Shown: positions 55,708 through 62,976 of the stretch, in pieces
Position numbering within the stretch: position 1 is the first letter of the stretch
How the letters are laid out: every line of letters begins with the position of its first letter
Source of the DNA: Mycobacterium sp. ITM-2016-00317
GTDB lineage: Bacteria; Actinomycetota; Actinomycetes; Mycobacteriales; Mycobacteriaceae
Reading direction: 5' to 3'
Length of the DNA: 64,000 bases
Assembly: GCF_002968295.1 (NCBI RefSeq)
Contig: NZ_CP134399.1
Span: forward strand, 4,898,001-4,962,000
Program-made: the position numbers and the translations under genes
Notes under the pieces: model-generated
The model's database searches: none
Told to the model about the DNA's origin: nothing
Seen by the model: the letters and a program-made list of their open reading frames with translations, nothing else

Positions 55708-56855
55708 CCCGCATTCCCCAGCAGCTGCACTTCTCCGTCGAGGAGTACCGGGCCCGGCTGCTCCGCACCCAGGCCGAGATGGAGCGACGCGGCCTCGACG
55801 CGCTGCTGCTGCACCAGCCGGAGAACATCGCCTGGTTGAGTGGCTTCTGGCATGACGGGTTCTTCGCTTACCACTCGCTGGTCATCCCGGCCGAGGGAGA
55901 ACCGATTCTCGTCGAGAGATCATTGGAAGATCCTGTGGCGCAGGAACTCTCATGGGTGTCGGACCGGCGCGGATACTTCGACGGCGAAGATGCCGAAGCC
56001 CTGGCCGCGGCTGTGGTCGCCGAGGTGACCGCGACCGGCGGCCGGATCGGTGTCGAACTCAACTCGGCGTTCCTGACGGTGAACAGGTATCGCCGCTTGG
56101 CCTCGCTGCTCGCCGGCCGGGAGCTGCTCAGCCATCACGACATCGTCGAGGACCTGCGCCAGATCAAATCCGAGCAGGAGATCTCCTACATCCGCACCGC
56201 GGGCCGGATCGCGTCCGCGGCGGTCACCGCGGGACTGCGGGCGGCGCAGGTCGGCGCCACCGAACTCGACGTCGCGGCCGCCGTCGCGCAGGCGCAGGCC
56301 GCGCACCGTCACGACTCGTTCTTCGGGGGCGTCGGCGGCACCATCTGCAGCGGCTGGCGCACCATCCAGCTGCACGGGCAGCAGACCGGCCGCACGCTGG
56401 AGGCCGGTGACCGGCTGCGCCTCGAGCTGCCCGGGATCTATCGGCAGTACTGGGCAAAGCAGATGCGCTCGGCCGTATTGGGCCGCGCCGATGCCGACCT
56501 GCTACGCGCTCACGACATCCTCTGCGCTGCCCAGGATTCCGCCATCTCGGCGATGGCGCCAGGAGTCCCCGCGGCGCACATCGCGGAGTTGTGCCGCCGT
56601 CCGGTGCTGGACGCCGGGCTCATCGACCGCTACGAGAACCGCGTCGGTTACGGCCTCGGACTTCAGTTCCACCCGACCTCCGGCGATTTCGCGCTGGACA
56701 TCGACCATCGCACCCCCCGTAAGCTCGAGGCCGGCATGGTCTTCCATATGCTCCTCTTCGCCGCCGGTGCCGCGATCAGTGAAACCGTCGTGGTCACCGA
56801 CGACGGCTGCGAGGTGCTGACCGAGGGGTCGCGGTCCCTGCCGCAGGTCGGCTGA
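55704..56855 (+). CDS. M24-family (creatinase/ectoine-hydrolase-like) protein lacking metal ligands
   Basis: 383 residues, GTG start in a GTGA overlap. It has an N-terminal creatinase domain (~1-150) and C-terminal pita-bread domain. In metal-dependent M24 peptidases one expects two Asp and a His-Gly region. Here the strands read RLRLELPGIYRQYWAKQMRS and RVGYGLGLQFHP, so those Asp are absent and the His is Tyr; only a late Glu (AISETVVVTDDG) remains. This pattern fits creatinase and ectoine hydrolase (DoeA), which are metal-free hydrolases in the M24 fold. A C-N bond hydrolase of a small cyclic or guanidino compound is inferred rather than a peptidase. Confidence 0.82.
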   Translation: MTRIPQQLHFSVEEYRARLLRTQAEMERRGLDALLLHQPENIAWLSGFWHDGFFAYHSLVIPAEGEPILVERSLEDPVAQELSWVSDRRGYFDGEDAEALAAAVVAEVTATGGRIGVELNSAFLTVNRYRRLASLLAGRELLSHHDIVEDLRQIKSEQEISYIRTAGRIASAAVTAGLRAAQVGATELDVAAAVAQAQAAHRHDSFFGGVGGTICSGWRTIQLHGQQTGRTLEAGDRLRLELPGIYRQYWAKQMRSAVLGRADADLLRAHDILCAAQDSAISAMAPGVPAAHIAELCRRPVLDAGLIDRYENRVGYGLGLQFHPTSGDFALDIDHRTPRKLEAGMVFHMLLFAAGAAISETVVVTDDGCEVLTEGSRSLPQVG

Positions 56856-57910
56856 TGCGCGTTCCGACGGTCGCCGTGATCTCGATGGGCGGCACCATCT
56901 CTTGTGCACCCGGTGACACCGGGACCGGCCTGGTGCCGCGCACCGATGCCGGCGACATGGTGTCCGTGGCCGGGGTGGACATCCGCCCCGTGCGGTGGAG
57001 TCTGACCGACTCCTCCGAGATCACGTTCGACGAGATCGCCCGCCTCGGTCACGAGGTCCGCAGGCAGACAGCCGAAGGCGCGGACGCCGTCGTCGTCACC
57101 CAGGGCACCGACACGCTCGAGGAGACCTCCTACGCGCTGAGCCTGTTGCGCCCGCTGGACCGCCCGGTGGTGTTCACCGCCGCGATGCGCGCACCGACCG
57201 TCCCGGGTTCCGACGCCGCCGCGAACCTGTCCGCGGCGATCACCACGGCCCTCAGTCCCGAGCTCGCGCACGCGAGCGCCGGGGCCGTGGTGGTGATGAA
57301 CAACGAGATCCACTCCGCGAAATGGGTGCAGAAAACCCACACCCAGCGCGTCGACGCGTTCGGTTCCGGCGACCGGGGCGTCCTCGGCGTGCTGTACGAG
57401 GGCCGACCGACCTTCCTGCGCCGCGACCCACCGCCGGTCGTGCCCCCGCTTCTCGACACCGATGCCGGAGGTGACGTCAGGGTCGCGCTGCTGACCGCGG
57501 CCCTCGATCAGGACACCCATCTGTACAGCGCTGTCCAGCGGGCCGGCTACCGCGGCCTGGTGGTCGAAGGCCTGGGCGGCGGACACGTCAGCGGTGCCGC
57601 TGCCCGGGTACTCGGTGACGCCGCGCAGGAGATCCCGGTGATCTACGCCTCGCGCACCCGGGCGGGCGCTGTGCTCGAACGCACCTACGGCTCCCCCGGC
57701 GCCGAACTGGATCTGCTTGAGCGGGGGTGCATTCCGTCAGGGGAACTGCCCGCGGTGAAGGCCCGCGTGCTGCTGACCGTCCTGCTGCGGTCGGGGCACG
57801 GGCGCCAGAGCGCAGAGGCTGTGCTGCGGGCCGAGGGCGGGGCGTACGGCGCTACCGCGCAGGCACCGTCGGCACCACTGATGTGTTCGGCCAGCAGCCC
57901 AGTGGGCTGA
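56855..57910 (+). CDS. L-asparaginase family protein (type I/II fold)
   Basis: 351 residues, ATG 56855 sharing a base with the previous stop. Asparaginase motifs: VAVISMGGTIS (first Thr nucleophile) and VVTQGTDTLEETSYAL (second Thr-Asp pair), VVFTAAMRAPTVPGSDAAANL, then GLGGGHVSG. It hydrolyses Asn or an asparagine-like amide, releasing ammonia. Last gene of the operon. The C-terminal 20 residues overlap the convergent band-7 gene by 59 bp, which is long but both frames look real. Confidence 0.87.
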   Translation: MRVPTVAVISMGGTISCAPGDTGTGLVPRTDAGDMVSVAGVDIRPVRWSLTDSSEITFDEIARLGHEVRRQTAEGADAVVVTQGTDTLEETSYALSLLRPLDRPVVFTAAMRAPTVPGSDAAANLSAAITTALSPELAHASAGAVVVMNNEIHSAKWVQKTHTQRVDAFGSGDRGVLGVLYEGRPTFLRRDPPPVVPPLLDTDAGGDVRVALLTAALDQDTHLYSAVQRAGYRGLVVEGLGGGHVSGAAARVLGDAAQEIPVIYASRTRAGAVLERTYGSPGAELDLLERGCIPSGELPAVKARVLLTVLLRSGHGRQSAEAVLRAEGGAYGATAQAPSAPLMCSASSPVG

Positions 57911-58718
57911 GCGAAGCTTCCCTCGCCGCGTCGAGGCATTTGCTGACCAGCACGTTCGGGCTGTCCGAGACCGAACCGGCCAGGATCTCGTTGGCCCGCG
58001 CCTCGGCCTCGGCGGTCTTGGCCCGCTGTTCGGCGACGCGCGTGTTGGCCCGCTCGGCGTTGAGCGCGTTGATGCGGCCCTGGGTGGCTTCGTCGTAGCT
58101 GACCAGCGGAATGATGACGTTGATGATGTCGACCTGGTCGCCGACCTTGGCGCGGAGGTTGTCGGCGACATGGTCACCCAGCGCCTGGACGTCGGTGCCC
58201 TCGACGTTCTCCGGCGCCAGCGGGTCGAAGTCGGCGAACACCTCGTTCAGGGCGGCCCGCAACTCCCGGGTGACGAGGTTCTCGCGGACGTTGTCGAAGT
58301 CCCGGTAGTCGAGGAACAGCTCGTCGGCGGCGGCCGCCCGGATCCGCCACCGGACGCTGTTGTCCACATACGCGGTCGAGTTGTTGCCGAGCCGGACCAT
58401 GGTGGCGTACTCGCCGGTGTGGTTGTCGATCTGGATGGCGCCGTCCATCTCGGTCACCGACTCCCAGGGCGCCTTCAGGTGCAGGCCGTTGCTCAGGGTG
58501 CCGCTCGGCCGCCCGAGGGTGGTGACCACGCCGATGTTGCGCGTCGACACCATCGTCGTCGACCCGAGGATCAGCACCAGGACCGTCAGTGCTGCCGCGC
58601 CGGCGGCGATGCGGGTCCCGCGGATATGGCCCGTCTCCTCCGATGCCGTCGCTCGCGACACGAGCCCGAAAGCGCCGAGAAGCACCAGCACGATTGCTGC
58701 GTAGATCTCCCACGGCAC
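57852..58718 (-). CDS. band-7/SPFH-domain membrane protein
   Basis: 288 residues, GTG start. Two hydrophobic segments (IYAAIVLVLLGAFGLVSRA and IAAGAAALTVLVLILGSTT) are followed by the SPFH domain: RNIGVVTTLGRPSGTLSNGLHLKAPWESVTEMDG and VRWRIRA. A helical region (RVAEQRAKTAEAEARANEIL) is coiled coil-like. Such proteins assemble as membrane scaffolds in stress or protease regulation. It is probably outside the catabolic pathway. Its 3' end overlaps the asparaginase gene. Confidence 0.87.
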   Translation of the reverse strand: MPWEIYAAIVLVLLGAFGLVSRATASEETGHIRGTRIAAGAAALTVLVLILGSTTMVSTRNIGVVTTLGRPSGTLSNGLHLKAPWESVTEMDGAIQIDNHTGEYATMVRLGNNSTAYVDNSVRWRIRAAAADELFLDYRDFDNVRENLVTRELRAALNEVFADFDPLAPENVEGTDVQALGDHVADNLRAKVGDQVDIINVIIPLVSYDEATQGRINALNAERANTRVAEQRAKTAEAEARANEILAGSVSDSPNVLVSKCLDAAREASLSPLGCWPNTSVVPTVPAR

Positions 58719-58798
58719 GTCGGCGACCTCTTCTCTGGCGACATCGGGTTAGCCGAATCGTACGATCAAGATCATTTGTCGGCATGCCCGGCGCGCAG

Positions 58799-59821
58799 TC
58801 AGACCTTCGGGCTGTAGTAGTGCGGGTTGTCGCGATATTCGACCGGCGGCAGGTTGCGGGCCGGCGTCTCGACCAGCGGCGCGTCCGCGGGCAGCCGTCC
58901 GTAGGCGCGGTCCATCGCGGAGCGCTTGCGCGGGTGCATGAGCCACCGCTTGGGCAGCACCTTCGTCGCCAGCGTCACCACGTCGCAGAACCGCCGGTGC
59001 AGGAACTCCTGGCGCGGCGACCAGGTGTAGCCCATCAGCTCTCGCACCGGCGGGTCGTAGAGCGCGACGGTCATGAAGGTCAGGAAGCGCTGCATCACCA
59101 TGAGGTTCAGCTTCCACAGCGGATCCGGAACCCATTCCAGCGACGGATGTTTGGGCATCGTCGACAGATCCATCACCTCGCGGGCCGCCCAGTTGTTCTC
59201 CAGGACCTCGGTGCACATGTGGTCCCAGTACTCCTGGAACTCCTCCCAGGTCTTGGGCACCGGCCGCATGCTCATCCCGTACATCCGGTACCAGGTGATG
59301 TGCTCGTCGAACAGTTGGCGTTTGTCGGCCTCACTGATCCCGCCGCCGAACTTCTCGGCGGCCAGCAGCGTGGACTTGAAGAACGTCGCGTGCGCCCAGT
59401 AGAAGACCTCCGGGTTCAGCGCGCTGTACCGCCGGCCTTGCTCGTCGACCCCGTTGAGGCCGATGTGGTAGTCCCGCACTTGGGCGCCGGTCTTCGGGGC
59501 CCGGTCGGCGTCGAACACCACCCCGCCGATCGGGTAGATCGACCGCAGCAGTCGCGGGATGCGCTCCATGAAGAAGATGGAGTGATCCTTGACCGCCGCC
59601 CCGAGCTGCGGATGCATGTTCTGCATCGACCCGGCCCAGGTGCCCTGGAACAGGCCCGTCCACTGGCCGAAGTACTTCCAGGTCAGCGAATCGGGGCCGA
59701 GCGGCGCCGGCGCGGAGTCGTAGCCACCCGAGCTGACCGGACAGCCGGCGGCCAGGGGCACTGCATCCGGTGCGGATTCATCGCTGGTGACAGGGCCCGC
59801 CGCGGAAGTATCTTGAGTCAC
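58799..59821 (-). CDS. oxygenase MpaB-type family protein (former DUF2236)
   Basis: 340 residues, GTG start. The family pattern is visible: LTWKYFGQWTGLFQGTWAG, WAHATFFKSTL, DEHITWYRMYGMSMRPVPKTWEEFQEYWD, and MVMQRFLTFMTVALYDPPVRE. Latex-clearing protein and MpaB belong to the same fold and bind heme; the proximal His is probably among the helical His residues. No signal peptide. From memory an Rv0826-like gene lies next to the TetR/desA1 region in M. tuberculosis, matching the order here. Substrate unknown. Confidence 0.84.
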   Translation of the reverse strand: MTQDTSAAGPVTSDESAPDAVPLAAGCPVSSGGYDSAPAPLGPDSLTWKYFGQWTGLFQGTWAGSMQNMHPQLGAAVKDHSIFFMERIPRLLRSIYPIGGVVFDADRAPKTGAQVRDYHIGLNGVDEQGRRYSALNPEVFYWAHATFFKSTLLAAEKFGGGISEADKRQLFDEHITWYRMYGMSMRPVPKTWEEFQEYWDHMCTEVLENNWAAREVMDLSTMPKHPSLEWVPDPLWKLNLMVMQRFLTFMTVALYDPPVRELMGYTWSPRQEFLHRRFCDVVTLATKVLPKRWLMHPRKRSAMDRAYGRLPADAPLVETPARNLPPVEYRDNPHYYSPKV

Positions 59822-59859
59822 TGGTGCTCTTCCCTGGTGAAGTTGTGCCGCACGATATT

Positions 59860-59879
59860 CTGACTACATGCGTTGTCAG
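59860..59879. promoter_or_regulatory. candidate TetR operator in divergent region
   Basis: CTGACTACATGCGTTGTCAG is an imperfect 20-bp palindrome (CTGACnACnnnnGTnGTCAG) between the MpaB-type gene and the divergent TetR gene, ending 20 bp before the tetR start. A TetR dimer site is the natural reading. Confidence 0.6.
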
Positions 59880-59899
59880 TAACAAAGCTTAGGAGGACC

Positions 59900-60481
59900 G
59901 TGGCGTCGGGTCAACGACGCGGTAGGTGGTCGGGCGTTCCGCTGCAGGACCGTCAGGCGCTTCGCCGCGACGAACTGATCGCCGCGGGCGTCGCTCTGCT
60001 GGGCCGCCCCGAGGGGCCGCACCTGACCGTGCGCGCAGTCTGCAAAGCCGCCGGTCTCACCGAGCGCTACTTCTACGAGAGCTTCTCCGATCGCGACGAG
60101 TACGTCGCTGCCGTCTACGACGACGTCTGCACCGCCGCGATGGCCGCACTGATGAAGTCCGAGAGCATGCGCGACGCGGTGGAACGGTTCGTGGCGTTGA
60201 TGATCGACGACCCGGCCCGCGGCCGAGTGCTGCTGTTGGCCCCCGAAGCCGAACCGGTACTGGCCCGGTCGGGGGCGCGGTGGATGCCCAACTTCATCGA
60301 CCTGCTGCAGCGCAACCTCACCCAGATCAGTGATCCGACCACCCAGGCGATGGTCGCGACGGGCCTGATCGGGGCACTCACGGCGTTGTTCACCGGCTAC
60401 CTGGACGGCCGACTGGATGTGACCCGGGAGCGGTTCATCGATCACTGCGCTGAGCTACTGCTCAGCAGATCCGTTACCTAA
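59900..60481 (+). CDS. TetR-family transcriptional regulator
   Basis: 193 residues from GTG 59900, with AGGAGG just before it; an upstream TTG at 59873 is in frame too. HTH: AGVALLGRPEGPHLTVRAVCKAAGLTERYFYESFSDRDEYV. Divergent from the MpaB-type gene and 106 bp before desA1 on the same strand. The 20-bp palindrome at 59860-59879 is the likely operator. Ligand unknown; fatty-acid metabolism is a guess from context. Confidence 0.87.
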   Translation: MASGQRRGRWSGVPLQDRQALRRDELIAAGVALLGRPEGPHLTVRAVCKAAGLTERYFYESFSDRDEYVAAVYDDVCTAAMAALMKSESMRDAVERFVALMIDDPARGRVLLLAPEAEPVLARSGARWMPNFIDLLQRNLTQISDPTTQAMVATGLIGALTALFTGYLDGRLDVTRERFIDHCAELLLSRSVT

Positions 60482-60520
60482 TCGAGCCCTTCACCTCGGC
60501 GCCAACCGCAGCGCGGCGAC

Positions 60521-60550
60521 TTGAATGTCACCGAGATACACAGATATATT
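60521..60550 (+). promoter_or_regulatory. sigma70-type promoter for desA1
   Basis: TTGAAT (60521-60526), 18-bp spacer and TATATT (60545-60550). The expected start of transcription is near 60557, leaving a ~30-nt leader that includes the GGGAGG ribosome site at 60578-60583. Confidence 0.6.
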
Positions 60551-60587
60551 GACTGCAACCACTAGGTACAGATAACTGGGAGGTGTC

Positions 60588-61595
60588 GTGTCGCAAGACC
60601 TGACCGACCTGCAACTGCTCAAAGAGCTCGAGCCCGTAGTCGAGCCTCTGGTCAACCGCCACATGCGGATGAAGAAGGACTGGAACCCGCACGACTTCAT
60701 CCCGTGGTCCGACGGCAAGAACTACTACGCCCTCGGCGGCCAGGACTGGGACATCGAGCAGTCGAAGCTGTCCGAGGTCGCCCGGGTCGCGATGTTGACC
60801 AACCTGCTCACCGAGGACAACCTGCCCTCGTATCACCGCGAGATCGCGATGAACTTCAGCATGGACGGCCCGTGGGGTTTCTGGGTCAACCGCTGGACCG
60901 CGGAGGAGAACCGGCACGGCATCGCGCTGCGCGACTACCTCGTGGTCACCCGCAACGTCGACCCCGTCGAGCTGGAGATGCTGCGCATCGAGCAGATGAC
61001 CCGCGGCTTCAGCCCGGGCCAGAACCAGCAGGGCGGGATGGAACTGTTCGCCGAGAGCCTGTTCGACTCGGTGATCTACGTGACGTTCCAGGAGCTCGCG
61101 ACCCGCGTCTCGCACCGCAACACCGGTAAGGCGTGCGACGACCCGATCGCCGACCAGCTGCTGCAGCGCGTCTCGGCCGACGAGAACCTGCACATGATCT
61201 TCTACCGCGACGTGTCGGAGGCCGGCTTCGAGATCGCCCCAGACCAGGCGATGAAGTCCCTGCACAAGGTGCTGCGCAACTTCAAGATGCCCGGGTACAC
61301 CATCCCCGACTTCCGGCGTCGCGCGGTGACCATCGCCTCCGGCGGTGTGTACGACCCGAAGATCCACCTCGAAGACATCGTGATGCCGGTGCTGAAGAAG
61401 TGGCGCATCTTCGAGCGCGAGGACTTCAACGGCGAGAGCGCGCGCATGCGCGACGACCTCGGCCTGCTGGTCGAGGAGCTGCAGGCGACCGTCGACAAGT
61501 TCGAGGTCGCCAAGCAGCGTCGCGAGGCGCGGCTGGCGCAAATGGCCGAGAAGAAGGCGGCCAAGGCACAGCTGGTGGGATCATCAGCGTCGTAA
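60588..61595 (+). CDS. desA1: acyl-[ACP] delta9-type desaturase (DesA1-like)
   Basis: 335 residues, GTG start 5 nt after GGGAGG. LTDLQLLKELEPVVEPLVNRH and WNPHDFIPWSDGKNYY match mycobacterial DesA1. Diiron ligands: an ExxH pair in WTAEENRHGIALRDY and another in VSADENLHMIFYRD, plus Glu near EDNLPSYHREIA. Soluble plant-type stearoyl-ACP desaturase fold; in mycobacteria it supports mycolic acid/oleate synthesis. The Lys/Ala-rich tail (RREARLAQMAEKKAAK) is typical. Its TAA stop overlaps the presumed dus start. Confidence 0.94.
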   Translation: MSQDLTDLQLLKELEPVVEPLVNRHMRMKKDWNPHDFIPWSDGKNYYALGGQDWDIEQSKLSEVARVAMLTNLLTEDNLPSYHREIAMNFSMDGPWGFWVNRWTAEENRHGIALRDYLVVTRNVDPVELEMLRIEQMTRGFSPGQNQQGGMELFAESLFDSVIYVTFQELATRVSHRNTGKACDDPIADQLLQRVSADENLHMIFYRDVSEAGFEIAPDQAMKSLHKVLRNFKMPGYTIPDFRRRAVTIASGGVYDPKIHLEDIVMPVLKKWRIFEREDFNGESARMRDDLGLLVEELQATVDKFEVAKQRREARLAQMAEKKAAKAQLVGSSAS

Positions 61596-62758
61596 CAGAC
61601 AACACCCGGCCGGCCCGATCCGCACTGCGGATCGGGCCGATCGCGTTGCACAGTCCGGTCGTGCTGGCGCCGATGGCCGGCGTGACCAACGTCGCGTTCC
61701 GGACGCTGTGCCGTGAACTGGAGATCAGCCGCGCGGGCACCGTCAGCGGGCTCTACGTGTGCGAGATGGTCACCGCGCGCGCGTTGGTGGAACGCCACCC
61801 GGTCACCATGCACATGACCACGTTCGCGCCGGAGGAATCGCCGCGCTCGCTGCAGCTCTACACCGTCGACCCGGTAAACACCTATGCCGCGGCCAAGATG
61901 ATCGTCGACGAGAACCTCGCCGACCACATCGACATGAACTTCGGCTGCCCGGTGCCCAAGGTGACCCGCCGTGGCGGCGGCGCCGCGCTGCCCTACAAGC
62001 GCCGGCTGTTCGGCCAGATCGTGGCGGCCGCCGTCCGCGCCACCGAAGGCACCGACATACCGGTGACGGTCAAGTTCCGGATCGGGATCGACGACGCCCA
62101 CCACACGCATCTGGACGCGGGACGCATCGCCGCCGAGGAAGGCGCCGCGGCGGTCGCGCTGCACGCCCGCACCGCCGCCCAGCGCTACTCCGGCAGCGCC
62201 GACTGGGACCAGATCGCCGCGCTGAAGGCCCATGTCACCAGCGTTCCGGTGCTCGGCAACGGCGATATCTTCGACGCTCGTGACGCGCTGGCCATGATGG
62301 TCGCGACAGGCTGCGACGGGGTCGTGATCGGCCGCGGCTGCCTGGGGAGGCCGTGGCTGTTCGCCGAGTTGTCCGCCGCGTTCAACGGCACCACCCCGGC
62401 CACCCCGCCCACCCTCGGGGAGGTCGCGCAGATCATCCGCCGGCACGGCGAGCTGCTGTCCGCCCACTTCGGAGAGGACAAGGCGATGCGGGACATCCGC
62501 AAGCACGTCGCGTGGTACCTGCACGGATTCCCCGCGGGCGCGGATCTGCGCAGGTCGCTGGCATTGGTCAAGACGACCTCCGAGCTCGACGAGCTGCTCG
62601 ATCAGCTCGACCCCGACGTGCCGTTCCCGCCGGCGGCGAACGGTCCGCGGGGTCGGCAGGGCTCGGCCGCATCGGTGACCCTGCCCGAAGGTTGGCTCGA
62701 CGATCCGGACGACTGCACGGTGCCCGCGGGCGCAGACGTCATGCACTCGGGAGGCTGA
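61592..62758 (+). CDS. dus: tRNA-dihydrouridine synthase (DusB-like)
   Basis: About 388 residues. FMN barrel: VLAPMAGVTNVAFRTLC, DMNFGCPVPKVTRRGGGAAL with the catalytic Cys, VTVKFRIGID, AVALHARTAAQRYSG and VPVLGNGDIF, DGVVIGRGCLGRPW. Reduces uridine in tRNA D-loops. The start is unusual: no ATG or GTG precedes LRIGPIALHSPVVLAPMAG. The overlap with the desA1 stop (GTAACA) looks like a former GTGA junction with GTG changed to GTA. Possible starts are GTA 61592, CTG 61625 or TTG 61646. The downstream 218 bp contain a small ORF. Confidence 0.9.
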   Translation, partial: VTDNTRPARSALRIGPIALHSPVVLAPMAGVTNVAFRTLCRELEISRAGTVSGLYVCEMVTARALVERHPVTMHMTTFAPEESPRSLQLYTVDPVNTYAAAKMIVDENLADHIDMNFGCPVPKVTRRGGGAALPYKRRLFGQIVAAAVRATEGTDIPVTVKFRIGIDDAHHTHLDAGRIAAEEGAAAVALHARTAAQRYSGSADWDQIAALKAHVTSVPVLGNGDIFDARDALAMMVATGCDGVVIGRGCLGRPWLFAELSAAFNGTTPATPPTLGEVAQIIRRHGELLSAHFGEDKAMRDIRKHVAWYLHGFPAGADLRRSLALVKTTSELDELLDQLDPDVPFPPAANGPRGRQGSAASVTLPEGWLDDPDDCTVPAGADVMHSGG

Positions 62759-62777
62759 TCCGGGCATCGAGACGGTT

Positions 62778-62842
62778 CTGAGACACATCTGACACCAGGG
62801 TTCGGCTGGAGGTCTCTCAGGATGTCTCAGTACGATGAGAGA
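62778..62842. promoter_or_regulatory. nested inverted repeats upstream of the LCP gene
   Basis: CTGAGACA (62778-62785) pairs with TGTCTCAG (62823-62830), and TCTCTCA (62813-62819) with TGAGAGA (62836-62842). The two structures are mutually exclusive because their middle parts overlap. They precede the small ORF and LCP gene and may be regulator sites or leader RNA elements. Confidence 0.4.
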
Positions 62843-62972
62843 TCAAATGCCTGTCTCCACTGGCGGAGGCGGGCTCGATGCTCTAGACAATGAACAGGCA
62901 CTCGGCAGTCTGCGGCCGGTGCGCAACGACGCGCACGGCCCTCATGACGCCGTGACGCTGGGAGGCCGGTAG
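62835..62972 (+). CDS. possible 45-residue leader or small protein upstream of the LCP gene
   Basis: In-frame ATG at 62835 (MRDQMPVSTGGGG...), a second at 62847, ending LGGR with TAG at 62970-62972, 4 bp before the LCP start. Gly-rich with no hydrophobic segment. It could be a coupled upstream ORF. Coding evidence is modest. Confidence 0.4.
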   Translation: MRDQMPVSTGGGGLDALDNEQALGSLRPVRNDAHGPHDAVTLGGR

Positions 62973-62976
62973 GAAC

